This document shows, one piece after another, positions 22,301 to 37,300 of a stretch of DNA of 64,000 bases. A model generated the notes under the pieces. It made no database searches and was not told the DNA's origin. It saw only the letters and a program-made list of their open reading frames with translations. Each line of letters begins with the position of its first letter. The stretch's first letter is position 1. The stretch comes from Blasia pusilla (lineage: Eukaryota; Marchantiophyta; Marchantiopsida; Blasiales): NCBI GenBank assembly GCA_050084515.1, contig CM114274.1:38378001-38442000 (forward strand), written 5' to 3'. Both the position numbers and the translations under genes were made by a program.

Positions 22301-25300
22301 CAGAGATTACCACCTGCAGAAACCCCAGGACTTATCTAGAGTTACTTGGAAGTATTCAATGACCAAAAGGTGTCAGCATCTATGGCACTTCAAGATAATT
22401 AACCTCAAGTGCACATGGCATCTAGAGAGAATTTCTATGTCAGGAAATAACTTTTATTGACTTTGCTCTACTAAGATTCACATGTTCTTCTGATTGAATT
22501 TGTACCTGAATAATCTCAAATTCTTCTATGAAGGTAGCTAACTTCGAGAGGCTTTGTCGTCCACTCCCACCAACTCCAAGCAACAGGGCATTGCCAAGTG
22601 GAAGTCGGATAACACGACATACTCGCGAAACGTGTTCAATGGCATCCAAGAACAGAACAAGATTCATGGGCGCATTGCTGTTGCTGTTATACTGCTCCAA
22701 ATACTCGTACATGACTTTCTGAAGCTGTGCCAGATCTGTGACCTAGGTGAACGAGAGATTTACAACTCAATCATTAAGTACCTTCCAGAGTCATGTAATG
22801 GTTGACACTCCAGCATTTATCCCACAAAATTCTATTTTGGCCTTTGGTTGGGCAGTGATGGTTGTAGGGAATTTGACTCGGAGGTGGAAGTTAGCCACGT
22901 TTAGTAACTTCAACCACCGAAAATGTCAGAGAGTTGAGGATACCTTAGGACACCGCAGCATAGTACGCTTCTCAACAGTCATGCAACTTCCAGGACTACT
23001 AAGCAATGACAAATTCCCTTTCATAAAAGGAGATCGCACAGGAAAGTGAATTACATTCTTCAGGATGTAATAAGACTCGACACCGGTGAAGCATATCTCA
23101 AGGCAAGAATGTTGGGTGCTTCAAGACCTTGTCTCCACCGTTTCAGACAGTTGGAAAGGAAAGAAACTATATCACATACACTATGTGGCAATAACACTAG
23201 CGTACCTCTTCATATATCCTGGGTTCAGCACCGGGGATGAAGAAATCACCAAATATAACTCGATCCAAAGAGAAGAGATCCTCCCAGGTCATGTGGAAGT
23301 ATTTCTGTAACTGAACCACAAGCAGGTTCTTGAACCATGCCCTATCCTCATTGTTGATAAGGCGATCCTGCTCCACACAACTTCTTGTTACTGTGGTTTG
23401 ACAGCAAGCTTAGGTTTTCGAGAGAGGGCAGCAGACATACGACATACATTCCGTTTGACATACGTTTGTCTGAGTAAACTAGTTATATTTCCAATTGAGT
23501 TTACGAAAGCTTAAACAGCTCTCAAAGTGAGCTGATCTGACTGCTACAAAAAACTGATTTTTGAGCTGAATGTTGGCGGTACCTGAAAAACCCGCATTGC
23601 TTCATGTATCCAAAGACCGATAATCGGCTTGAGACCTTTGGTAGTTTTTTGATCTGCACGTAGCACTCCCTGGATGACCTTGCTTAAATCTCTCAAGTTG
23701 AAAGTATAGTGTGACTTTACTGGTGTTGGCAAGAGCTCTCTCCGGATGGTATTGTAGATGTCTATTGTACCTCCAACTAAAGATTTCACTGCGCCTTTTA
23801 CATCCTCAGGAAATCCTAGGTTAAAAGTTGCTGTCAAAATCGTTTGAAAGATGAGCATCAAGCTGTCATCGGGCATCTCTGTGAAAGACAGAAAGTTGAA
23901 GTGACGCAAAAATCTCATAGTGACAGGATTTCTGCCTCCTCCCGGCGGTCCCATACAGCCCACAAACTGGATGTCAACAATTGTACGAAATGCGCAGGGT
24001 GGATGTCTATCATACCATCCCTTGTGGTCCATCCACTGCCGAAGGATCTCAATAGGGGGCTGCGCGAAATACTTCTCTCTTTGAGGCATATTCACATCAT
24101 CAACAAAAATCACGTACTTTTTCATTGATGGAGGACCGTATATCCCCTTCCTTCGCTTTTCTGTCTTTGAATCTATCAGGTCCTGGGTCTGATTCGCTCC
24201 AGTTCTTGCAGAGAAGTTAATGAACACGGGAACATAAATAGGATCCATATAGTTCAGCAATTTATCTCTAACAACAAGGGTCTTCCCTGTGCCGGTTTCC
24301 CCCACACACAGCACATGCTTGCCAATGGTCAGCAAGGCATGAATCACAGATTTGTATCCGACAGAACCTGCAGTAGGGACTATAAGCTCGGAGAAAGGTG
24401 TCTTTGGATCACAGACATATTTGGGGATAGTTGTCATCCATTCATTCCACTGCAGATTGACATGGTCGAAAGAGTACTGAAAAACATCCAACCCTTCCGG
24501 TGGGGGCTTCTCAATCTTCTGCTCTTTCATGGTCTCTCTAATGTGTGCATCAAACTTAGCACGAGAATCATTGTCACAACTGGCGCCTGCCGACCAAAAC
24601 GTTGCAAACATAAATAGAGGCTCAATGATCTGCACATTCACCAGCCAGTCGATAAGAGGAATGGTTGCCGGGAGTCAGTACATATCAAAGACCATGAGAT
24701 TCGTCAGTGTTCATAGAGCAATGGATTCAAATCAGAGTTCTAACTCTCTCACATCTAACTTTTAAAAGTTCAAAAGCACAGAAAGAGAGCAGACCGTGAC
24801 AGGATCTTCCACTGAACCGATATACAACAGGTAATCACTTTGCAAAATCTGAAATGGATTGCATACAGAGCTGGTCTGCAACTTCCATTGAGAACGGGTT
24901 GCTTGATAGACCAGCACCTTATTAGAATAGCCAAGATCTCAAAGGGTGATCGGAACCGTAAGACTTTTTGAGAAACTTGATCACAAAGAAAGGAGGGTTA
25001 TTAAAACGACTTGGCAAGAGTATATCACAAATAGGTCCTGGAGCGTTCTAAAGACTAATGCCCATTTTGCGTCTTAGTTGACCAAGGCACCAGCAGAAGT
25101 TCAGTTGTGTAGAGGTTCATCTTAAGACACACTAACTTATGAGTTAGAAGTGAATAAGGGAAAACAGGAAAGGAAGAAGACTCAAGTGCATGGCAGGGAA
25201 TGACGGGGGACAGCTGATATCTTAAAGAGGTGCAAGGGACAGCACAGCAAGAGCAAGCCAGCACTTTAGCAGCTGGACTAACTGAAGTTGTTGTAACTAG

Positions 25301-28300
25301 AGAAGTTTAGTAGTCACAAGAAACCTAGACTGGGAAGTTTGTTCTGGTAAACTTCTGACTATAGTTTCAAAACAAATCTTACTTTAGTGAAACTCAACAC
25401 GGGAGGGGAGAGGGAGAGGGCTGGATCAGCAAAGAATTTGGTCTGTATTGTCATCATAATGGTATGGTTTTAGAATCCATTTGAGGACGAATGTATGCCT
25501 GATTGGTAGTAGTTGATCGGTGACACACGGAAAATTCTTAGAGTGATGTTCCTTCCTCTTACCTGAGGAAATCGGACTTTTTCTTCATCGGTCATAACTT
25601 CAGCTCCTCCATCTCTACAATATGGAGCCATCATGGCATCCATTACATTGAACATGCTGAGGATCAAGTTGTCATCGGATGTTGCCACAGTCTGTTTAAG
25701 AAACTTCTTGACAAACCTCGTAGCCACCACTGATATGTTTTTGAACCAGGAAGTGAGCTTCTCCTCGAATGCCGACACATGTTTCTGAATCCTCTGCAAC
25801 CAGGAGGTAAGCAGAGGATCGAATCCCCGTGCAGAGGGTTCCATGAAGACCATCCCGCATCTGCTCACTGTTGCTGGTGACGCAACAGCCAGATCTTCGA
25901 CTTCAAACATCATTGTCATTTGTGGTGACATTTGTATGATCTCACCACTCACCAAGCAAAGCTTCTTGTTATCGTCGAGGACAGTGTTCTACACAGACCC
26001 ACCAGCGCTTGTGAGGTCAGCACCTTAGAATTACAAGTCTCTTGGATCAGTCTTTCCTACAGTCATCTACCTCTGCATCTATGTTCTTGCCCACCTAAAT
26101 CATGTAAGCACTTTGATTTCCGCCTTTACAATCAATTCATTCTTTCTAATACATGCAGGGACATTAAAGACGGTTCCCGAAAAGATTCCACTTTGGCACA
26201 ATGTCAGAAGTAGTTCTAGCTTTTTCGTCAATTATTTCTGAGCGTTACCAAGAATAGATTGTTGTGCATCCCAGCATAAACCCATTTGAGGCAAATACTC
26301 ACGTACCATATTCTCAATCCATATGGCATCAACTGGCCCATCAAACATCAGCCATTTCTTTGCTGGTGAAGGGTCCTCTGCCAGCTCTCGCATATAACAA
26401 GCTAAGACTCCATCCGTCCATTCATGAGTATTTTCGTCGAAGTCTCCATATAATTGACCCATTGTGATCGACTTTGGGTTCAAGCAAGCTATTCGCACCT
26501 ATGGAGAAAGCCTACATAATTCAGTTCCAAGATGCGTGTCTGGAAAGAGAAACTCTCGGAGTAAGCCTAGCTACATTCTTGGAGGAAGGTTCCTTCCTTG
26601 CATGAGGTGAACTCCTCGCCTCCTGAGCATTGGCTTTCTGATGCATAGGTCTCGTTTAAACATATTGATTACTACAGCATAGAATAGTTCCAGAATCTTT
26701 TCTTCCAGTATATCTGCAGTCCAGTACCTTTGTTTCATACATTTTTTGGAGTTTCAGGCTTTGAATTTTGGAAAGCATAACTACATTCACGAAAAGAGGG
26801 AGCTCTGCTCGAGATTTACCGGAGATGGGTTTCATGGTCTTGTTTCAGGGTTACCTTCCTCTGCTGAATTTGTGACACTACCGTCTGATAAGATTCAGCT
26901 CTTGACCCGGGGTACTTGTGGTTGCGAGACAATTCTACTACTTCCTACAGTGATGTTCCTGAACAGAAAGCGCATTTTGGAAAAGTACCTTCTCATACGT
27001 GGTGGAACCTTGCACATTCAACAATGACATCGCCTGTGCCAGGGATCGGTAGTTAGCTGTTTTTCCTCCTCCAGTGGGTCCGACAAGCATCAGTCCATGA
27101 CGCACAATTGTGGTTTCATATAGCTGGATGACCTGCTTTCGGCAAAGTTTCAACAAATTTACCAGAGCATCAGATTGAGAACTCTTGCTCCATCTCAGGA
27201 TAATACCCATGAACTCATTACCCATATGAAACTGATAATAAACATTCCACCACCGATTTTGGGATATACTTAGAGAAGCGAAACGTCCCTACTTCAGAGT
27301 TTGAGGCCAGCCTCCTTTCCTGATATCCAATCGACGCCAGAACTCGAACCCAAAGCCAGAACTGAGAGTTGAGAAATAGTACCTTGGTTGTAAAAGCTTC
27401 AACTGCCTGAATGTTGAGGTCCTTTCCCACCGTGACAAGTGCTCCTAGGAGATCATCATAAGAGATTGCTGGTGGCTCTACTCCTGGAAAGAGATCAGTA
27501 ATGATACCGGCAAACAGGGGAAGATCTTGGCTCAGAAACTTGGGAACATTGATGTCTCGCAGACCACGTAATAACAACACATCTTCATCTTCATCAGGAT
27601 ATGAACGCTTCAAGTTTCCAGCAGCCACAATCACACTCTTCACTGCCCTCATACCGTAGTCATAATGGTCCTGCAAAAGGAGTGGTGTTGGGATTCTCCT
27701 TCTTTTCCATGAGAACATGGAAGTGTTGAAATTTTGATCACTTTCATATCAGGACAACTGTGATTTCTGAGTGAAAGTGAAAAATGCAGCTCAAGAATAG
27801 GATTTTGAACAAAATAAGACCTGCGATGACAGTTGCTCCGAACATAATTTGAATGTGGCAACCATTTTCTGTGCAAGGGCTTTCGCCTTGCGGAAACCAA
27901 ATGAAAATAGACTGATTTCACCAATCAAGGCGTAGTCGGGAACCATCATCGCGCATGGCCTGAATAAGGCCTTCAAATTGTCGGGGAGCTCTGATCGACC
28001 TGCATAACTGCATTATCCAGCTCTTCTCGTCAAAAGTTAGCATCTCAAGTTAGTCCCAGGAGTGTAACACACAATGAGACCCACTCAAAAGGTCGAATAG
28101 GCTGACAGTTAACTGTGGTCATGACATTACACAGCAAACCTGTCACCTCAGACAATGCTTGTAACTTTTTGCTATGGGCAATGAAAGCCAATCATTTATT
28201 CTTTGATTGGTTCTTTCACCCATCTCATCGTGAATCCATCAAGGCAGAACCAGTTCGGAAGTGTGATGGAATGTAAGGATGTCAGACTAAGGCATACCCG

Positions 28301-31300
28301 GGATTCATAGTGATGTACACAGAACATGAAGGATCAAGGGATATCTCAGTATCTTCGAATATGAATCGCTTTACTTTTTGTTGTATTGCAAGCTGAATAG
28401 TAAGAATCTGTTGGGCAATCACTGACAGCACTTCCAGGTCAATTCGATTGAATTCATCGAAACAGGCCCATGCTCCACTGCTAGCAAGCCCCTTAAAAAA
28501 TTTCCCCATGGCAATATAATCCAACCCATCAGAGCAGTTGAACACAACACATTGCTTCGCCAGAGCCTGCAACCATTGCCCAGCACATTGCGTGGAACAT
28601 CCGTGGTTAGTTACGGAATATAGAAATGGTATGACTGGGTGAAGTTATGCATTAACTTTAGCTAGATACTGCAGAATGCGAGCGGATTGACACTTGAAAG
28701 GACCACTCTTACTCGAGAGAAACGACCAGAGGCATTTCAATAATAATTATCATACCTTAGCTAAATCCTTGGTTGTCTCTGTCTTCCCAGTTCCAGCAGG
28801 ACCAGCTGGTGCTCCACCAAGATTCAAATGAAGAGCGCCCATAAGGGTCATATAGCAACGATCTGTTAATGGAGTTATGACCAAACGAGGCGTATTTCCC
28901 AGATATTCATATCCATACACAACTGAAGCTTGGACCATCTTCACCCAAATGCCTTCATTTTCCCAGTAGTACCGAAGCTGACTCACCCACTCGAAATCAG
29001 TGGCAGCTTTCACCTAATGCATCTAACAGCTCGTTAGAGGGATCTCATCTTATCAGAGACCAAAATTACTATATACTTCCAGGTGCTGGACTTGCTTGGA
29101 AACCTTCCAGTAATTTAAGAAGCAGCTGCACGAAGAAAGTGAAATATGTCGAGGAGGCTACAGAAACAAATTTTAAGAAATGTGTGTAAGAACATGGGAA
29201 TCGCATTGTGATCATGGCACCAAGTCATAGACGGATCCAGCATAAGATTCATGTAATCAGGATTCATCCACATACGAAAGCAGCTACTTATCTTGTTCAT
29301 CATCTGGGCTTGACTGACTGATTTCTCCCGGGTCGTACCGAATCCTTACTTGACAATTAGGCATGGAGTCACGCACAGGTGAATGATAACTCATGAGTAA
29401 AATCCAAAATCCCTCAAAACTACTGGCCAGACTTTGCACCGACACTCGTGCATGACTTAACTTTGAATGCCATAGGAATCGGGTTGGAGGATCAAATGAG
29501 CTACAGAAAGGTTGTTTCAACTACCCTAGCTGAAGCAATAAAAATTACAGTCTCGAACTGCAGAGGCAGTCATCTGAATATATTGAGGCCAAACAGTTGG
29601 AGCAACTTCTAGGACCTGACCTTCCAGAACCTGCTCAATTTCCACGTACCTTTCCATCGATGAGCGCCTGCACAACATCACGGGCATGCACATCGATGAC
29701 AATGAGGGCTCCAAGCGTCAGCCTTGCAAGTCTACTAAGTGGTGCACGGACGAGATCTGTCAAACCGTTGAGTTGGAGAACCTGGTTACAAAATAAACGA
29801 AAAGCCAACACATCAATCAAAAAACCTGCACATTGGCGATTTCTACTCCTAGATTAGAAGGATTGTAGATCAGTAATCCACCGGGCACACGTACTGCGCC
29901 TATATTTGAGAATTGTAGAGCTGTTGTGGATCCAAGAGAGAAAAAGTCCCCACAACTCAAGGACGGACGAGTTGCTACTTACTTGGATCAATGAGATGGA
30001 AGGAGTACGGCCTTGAGGAAAAAATTGACTATTAGAAGGAGAAAGCACAACCCTTCCTTGCAAGATTTGGCCAAGACGGACGAGCGAAGGATCATTAAGG
30101 CACGACAGAAAAAATGGTCTACTCTTAGATGACATTTGCTCAAACTTGAGCTTGGAAATGTGCTGACGATCGTCACCAGCAACCATTTAAAAAAACGGCC
30201 ATTCTCTCTCCTGCTTCAATTAAAACCCACTGGCTGCATCCATTTGTTTCGCCTCCAGTGAAGAACATCCACACGAGTATACAATTCCTGCTTATTTCAG
30301 CACTATCTCCTACAAGACCCACCAGTCCATATGTACGACAGCTAATTTTGTGTCCTCTTGAAAGCTCTTCTCAACCATGAAGCCACACGGTGGACCCAGA
30401 AACTATTGAAAATGTATTTTTTTGCAGCGGGATGAGCAGAAATTGGTGGTGAGCAGAAAGAATTTTACCCGAACTATTCAACTTTTCAAGTATGACGCCT
30501 GAAGGTGGACCCATAACCCATTGAAAGTGTAATTTGTGCAGCGGGATGGATGGCGACCAGAAACAATCTCATGAGAACAATTCAAGTGCCCTTGACATAC
30601 CCTGCACCAACGACGAGCAGATGTAGAGCAGTAACACCGAGCTAGAGCAAAACTTGGGCAAAGAGGGAAAATAAGTCTCTTGAAGGTACAAAAGATGAAA
30701 CTTGCGTCATGTAGCAGGGTGATTTACCAATTGACCATATAGAGTACAAACAAAATTGAGGTAGGGAGCTGTTCGGAATCATTCCCAAGACTATATGAAC
30801 TACCAGGCCCATCAAGCAGCACTCCTACCTGACTGGCACAACCCTATCTCAATAGGGTAGCCATACACAGATGAAGCACAATCCTCGACTAAAACTCTCT
30901 AAGCATACCTTGCAAAACCTCTACTGACGTAAAGCACACGATTCTTCATCTGTTCTAATGTTAAACGCTTGTAATCGGCAGACGTGAAGCAGAGTAAGTG
31001 AGTATAGTTGAACCTCGTAGAAAACAGTATGTGACATTACTTTTAGGGTCTTCTGACTTCTCTCTATGTATGCTGTGAGTGACTGTTCTCTGATAGGATG
31101 CAGCAATCATCGCACAGAGGGATCATAAACAGCTTTACATAATTTTGGATTTATCTTTCTGATTTTCCTCACCTGCACATTGTCGAAGAACTCTTGCAGG
31201 TTGGCTTGCTTGATTGCCCCTTCCACACCGGCAGTCCAGTATACCGAACTGCCGCACAGCACAACTTGGCCAGGCCATTGTTGTACCCATTCGGTCCTTA

Positions 31301-34300
31301 CAGAAGTTCTATATGACGTTATGGCTAATTTTATCTGCAAGCAGAGCACAGCGTTTCAGTTTCTTAGAACTGCGCAAGAACCAAGAGAGGCGACATGATT
31401 CTAGGCAGCAAGTTGGCAGTTCATAGACACTAAACTTCATAGCTCATCTTATGAATAACTTTCGCCATCGCATTGTCTTCACACTTCTGACTAAGATTCC
31501 TTGCTTGATTCCTGATCACAGAATTGGGTGCCTCAACCACATTTCTTTTGTCTCTATCCTTCACCAACATATGAGCTAGATAAATGAGCCACTTTCGACT
31601 GTACGTGCCTTCGACCTAATCCTTGTGAAAACGTGACTTCTCCATCGTGTCTTCTACTTCACGTGTGCTTCATGTGTCGTGTCAATAGGTTCAGGGATAT
31701 ACCATGAACATCACAAGCAGACAGTAGGTCACCTGGACCGAATGATTCATGACCTACTATAAGCAATTTTAGATCATGAAAGCGTATACAATTATAAATT
31801 GCAGACCTCTCAGGACAAGAGAAAAGAGTCCATGAGTGCAATTGTCACCTGTTGGTGCACACTCTCTTTCATCTTCTGTTCAACCTGACTGAGCCAATTT
31901 TCCACATTACCAATGGGACTCATGGAAGATGCCAAAGGTATCTGCAAACCCAAATTTCAATCTTAGAAAGCATGATTGGTTGTGTTTCATTTGTAAACCA
32001 GCCTCTGGATAATAAGTACAAGTCACGTCTGACTAATATCATGCGCCTGCACACCTTCCTGACTTGAGGTCTTACAGTTATGACGAGATACTTCTCTGAG
32101 ACAGCTGTGACGTCTACAAGAGACCCTCATTCGCCTCTAGAACTACGCCAATTGTAACAAGCACTCAAAGCATAAGGCTGCCTTAAATTACATAAGTTCA
32201 CTTCCACGCACAAAAGGGATTCCTCAACAAAAGTCTTGGGCGGAATCACATTAATGTGTGATTCATTCTGGCGACCCAGAAGGATGCAGGACAGATGAAG
32301 TGTATTTCCAAGTCAGAAGATGACCCGCATTACCTTCTCCCCTTCAGCGGAGTTCATTGCGGTTATCTCGAGATCTTTTTTGAAGTCCAAAGAGTCAATT
32401 GCTTCAAAACATTTATGTAGATGAGGCTGGACAGCCAGTGGGTTTTTCGCTTGAGACAAGATTTGCAGCAGCTCATCATTCGACAAGAAAAAGAATCGAC
32501 TGAACGCCAGTCTCTTCGTCTCCAAGTAGTCTGCAAGTCCTTTCTGTACCAGGTCTAGAAGCTGTGAAGTAAAACAAGTCCAACACAAGAGTTAGAGAGG
32601 TACCTTTGATGCAAATTTCTATTGGAAGAAGTGTAGTACTACTTCTTCGTCACTAGTCTACCGAACTTACCACCATTCATCCTGGTGGAGTTATTTACAA
32701 CCCAATGAATGTGACCTACCAATTTTAATTGAATGATTGCATTTCAGTGACTGTAGCAACAGATAGTGAAGAAAGAAGTGGTAGCAGATCAGATTCATTT
32801 CGCAAAATTAGCTACTTCGGGAGATGAACATACCCTATTTGACTCCCGAAATTGCTCTAATAATTTTTTGCTGGAACACATTGTTAGAATCTGAGGGGTC
32901 AAATGGGCCTGTGCAAGAGCTTTTCGCCAGATGTTGTTGACTGTCTGAAACCTCTTGCTCTCAATGGGTAGCTGAGTCTGGATATCAGGGCTGCTGAAAA
33001 TTGGTTCGAGATACATCCATTGGCGCTGCACCATGAGCCACTCTTCGATGACTTCAGAGACTAGTAGAAGCAAAGTTTCCCATTTTGCAATCTTCTCTTC
33101 AAATGGTTTCTTGAAAGGTGAGAAACTCATAGCTTGAGTGAGTACAATATGGTCGTCAAGTTGCTGCAGTGTTGCTTCCTCAATCTTCATAATATATGTC
33201 CCAGTTTCTTTATACTCCAAAATCTGGGAGTAAGCCACATCAAATGAATTCTCTAATTGTTAGCTTCTCTAGGGAGTTTCTGAGGTCTTCATGCCATTCT
33301 GATTCTGAAGTCTTCAGGTAAGACTTACCTGAAGTCTTGGTAGCCATTCTCAAGTCTTCAGGCAAGTCTCACAATTAAGCCCATTTCTTACCACAACAAT
33401 CTCTCAAAGATAGAGTAGTCTCGTCATTCCGGAATGACTATTGAAGAAGGAAACATGTCATACCTGTAAGTCAAGACTCTTCCACTCGGTCTCCATTTTT
33501 GTAAGTTGAGTCTCAATTCCATACTCTTTGCTGGCCAGATCTGCAACTTCTTCAAGAACGTCCAAGTGATTTAGAAGCCCCATTTGAATCCCTTGTGAGA
33601 GAGTGAACCCATCGGTTGGATGTAAGTCCAAGTTCAGTTTATTGGAGATGTCATCCCAATGTCTATCACGCATACCCGATTGGCGCAAAGCAGCTATCAG
33701 AGGAACATAAGGTTTGAACTCACCAACCTGCCACACAGAGTTTTATGAGCGACCGAACAGGAAAGGGCAATCTTTGTATGTGTCAAATGTGGAGGCCGTG
33801 ATTGATGATTACAAGGCCTTCGCTCGAATGTTGCTGACAAACACTTCCGACTGCACAAAAAACATTTATGGCAGCAGGGGATACGATTCCTTTGGTGGAG
33901 TGGTAGTATTGGTTAGTTTGACACAAAAAATTATTATGGGAGAGTGCCCTTAAATGGGTGCCATCTCTAGTTGTTACTGTCCTTTTTGACCTAGAGGTAA
34001 TGACATGTGTCACTTTTTTTTTCAAAGCATGTAAGCTCCTCTGAAATGAACTTTGTCTCATTGGGCTCTCTTTCACCCGTCTAGTAGTTATAGCAGCAAA
34101 GGATACAATTCGTTTGGTGGAGTGGATTTATCGGTAAGTTGGATTAAAGACCAATGCCATTCCAAGCAAAGCCGTGGATCCCTACAATTACGAGGTTCTT
34201 CCATTGGAGGCTTTCCAAGTTCTTTAGTGGACATGCAATGTTGAAATACGAGTTCTACATTTGCAAGATGTAGCTTTAGAACCTTTAAAGCGAAAAAACC

Positions 34301-37300
34301 AAAAAAAAGCATATCTAGACAAGATCCAATTTTCAAAACTTATATTGAAACGATCAAAGGAAAATCACTCACAAAATCTAGATATGTGAATTTGAAATGG
34401 ATTGCATGGAGAGCTTGTTTGCAACTTATGTGGATTAGAAAATGCCGAGCTAGAATAAATGAAAATGGGAGAATCCATTGGGAGTGTTGAATTTAGTCAT
34501 GCCCTAAGGCTAGTTACCTCCATAGTAATTTGGTTAGTTGAACACAACTTAGAGCTCGTACATCTTTTATGATAATCTTGAATTGGGGCTAGTCACAATA
34601 AAGTACTATTTAAGAAGATTTAAGGTTCAGAAATTCCTTATCTCATGTATGTATATTATCTTTATGTAGAGTCATAAGATCATTCTACAACTTGTAAGAC
34701 TTTTGACTAGAACTTCCAATTCTCTTTGTGTGTTGTGCAACATTGGCCTTGTTGCATAGTGATATCAAAGAATGAATGAAAAGATTTTTTTATCCATAAG
34801 AACCCCACTCTAACTCTCTCTCTCTCTTCGTGGTCCCAATCTCAAGCACCGTCCAACCAGGGCACGGGGTCTATGGTCGCAAGGCTATGACAAGCACTAC
34901 TTAATGAGTAGTCTCTCTCCTCGTGAGATAGACATAGATCTTTGGTAGTGACACCTACCATTTCCAATTACTTGAAGAACCTTAATCCCTCATTCAGATT
35001 GGACAACATGGCATCAAAGGGAACATGGAGTGGCACAAGAGTTCTCCCTTAAGAGAAATGAATATTATTAGGTCATAATAATCATTCCTCTTTTCCTCGA
35101 CGTAAATGATAAACTCACTACTACTAGGTAGTAACACTTTTCAACCTTACGATTGAGGAGGAAATTGGGCGAACACATTTATATTTCAATAAGAGACTTA
35201 GGTCAAAAGATTGCCAACACCCTAGACATTCAAAACTCTCAAACCAGAGCAAAATTCTTGATGAATGTACTTCCGGAAGAACATGAAGCTTTTAGAATAG
35301 AGGATTCAATTGGGAAAAGCTTTGAAGTTTGTTACTATACAGCAACCATATTCTTTGCAAGAACACCAAAAGATTCATTACAAATTAATGTTGGTTATTT
35401 TCTCAGAGTAGATTATCAAACCCCTATTCGAATGTCAACATGGAACCCCACCGTTCACTCTTTCACCTCTCAAAGCAATTAACCATAACTTAGGATCTCA
35501 TTGAGGGGTCTCACTCCAAATACTGCTGTATGAAGCTCTCCACAATGCAAGCACTCTTGATTTACTTGGGAGAAAAGTCGGTTCTCTAATTTACAAGGTT
35601 GTATTTCATGAAAATCTAGCGGTAAACCTTCGATCGTGCTTGCAAGTCTAACTATGGTTGAACTGAAATGAGTGGAGAGCTGGATCAGTACATAATTTTA
35701 TCCGTGCATAGGAAATATTAGTTCTATCCAAACTTGGACAAGTAGAACTTTAGTCCAGGCCCATTAGGCGGTGGATATTGGGGCTTAGTAATCCGGGTTA
35801 AGGGGGCGCCATTAGAATTTTAGGGTATCTGAGTTAGGGTAGCAAGCTGTTTTAGAGAGGCTGCTCACAAGTTCAGCCCCTTATGGTGCACAGGTAAGGG
35901 GACTGCAGGTCACTCCCAGTATTGTAGCAGCATATTTGGGATTGCCCTACTCTTAAGGGCTTTGACTCAAGTTCTACTCGTCGAAGTTTGGATAGAGGTG
36001 CGAGAGTGTGAAGAGGCTTTTATCGTGGTACTAGGCTATTTGGTTTGTGACCGTTTCACTGATTCTACTGGGTCAGAGATCTGGAGACTGCTGATGTTGT
36101 GTGTGTGTGTGTGGTTTGCCCACTGAGGTTATGAGTGTAGTAGACAGCTGCCGTTGCTTGTATTTTCATTAATAAATTAAGCGTAGAAAATGTGACTTCA
36201 ACCAGAGCTATGTAGCAAGCACAAGAAGTCTCTTTATGTATCGTGGAAGTGCAAAGTTGGAGCACTTTGCACCTGTACTCGGATGTCCTCACAGTATGTT
36301 GCTTGAAACATGAGATCTCTCTTGCTGAACTCTCGGCCGTACTTAAAGAGACCTTTCCACCAGCCCATGACCTGTTTTTCAACGTCTTCAGGGATCAACT
36401 TCTCCCAGGAATCCTCCATCCAACCCTTGTAGCACTTTCTCCATTCATCAGCTGCCACCCAAAGGTAATTGAATGGCTCAAATGCCTCCATGATTCTTTT
36501 CAGGCGACTGTAGTCGGTTGGAGGAACTCCAAATAGTGCCTCTCTCGAATTGAACAGGCGCGTTGCTTGCTCTGCCTTGCGCAGTCGATCAGCACATTCT
36601 CGCGCTTCGTATGAAACCAGATCCACCTGCGACAAACAGGAAAAAGTAGTTCGCTGATCACACATCCCAATTTGCCATTGTACATTCCTTGGTGAGAATG
36701 TTGAAAGAAATAAACTCACCAAATCTGCACCAAATGCAAAACACTGTATAGCAGAAGAAAACGTAGCAAGCCCTCATTTCCTTGATAGTTGTAGCGACGG
36801 TGAAAAGTATCCGCCAATGAAAAGAAACTGAAGGACTTCCATTAGGAAAATATAAAACCAAAAGGAAAGACAAACCTGACTCATGTCAGTGTAATTTGCA
36901 AAGGTATTAACAGTAGCGTCCAGACTTTCCAGTGTATTAACGAATAGAGCTTGCTCTGATTCCATTTCTTTTTGATATCGCTCATTATCAGAAGCCAATG
37001 CTTTCTCAGTCTTTTCACAAAGCTTCTCAATCTTTGATGGCCACGTCAACAATGTCCACTTCTGACTGAAATCATTATCAGTGAGGGCATATTGTAGTTC
37101 ATCCATCGCTGTGTAGTAAACCTGCAATTTGACCATCAAGTCAGCGCACAACAATGCCCACTTCTGACTGAAATCATTTTCAGTCAGTATATGAAAGATG
37201 CAGCCACCAAGAAAATCAAAATCAGGAATAAATCTTTGACCATCGTCAGGATCAGCTCATCTCTGGAGATTAAGAATTCTCTTGGTTTCTGACCATAGGT

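Noticed and set aside
24630-24675. In-frame extension of dynein exon 27 ([13 protein letters not shown])
   Set aside because: Leads to an in-frame TGA with no acceptor AG between. The acceptor GTGCAG before ATCATTGAG fits both neighbours.
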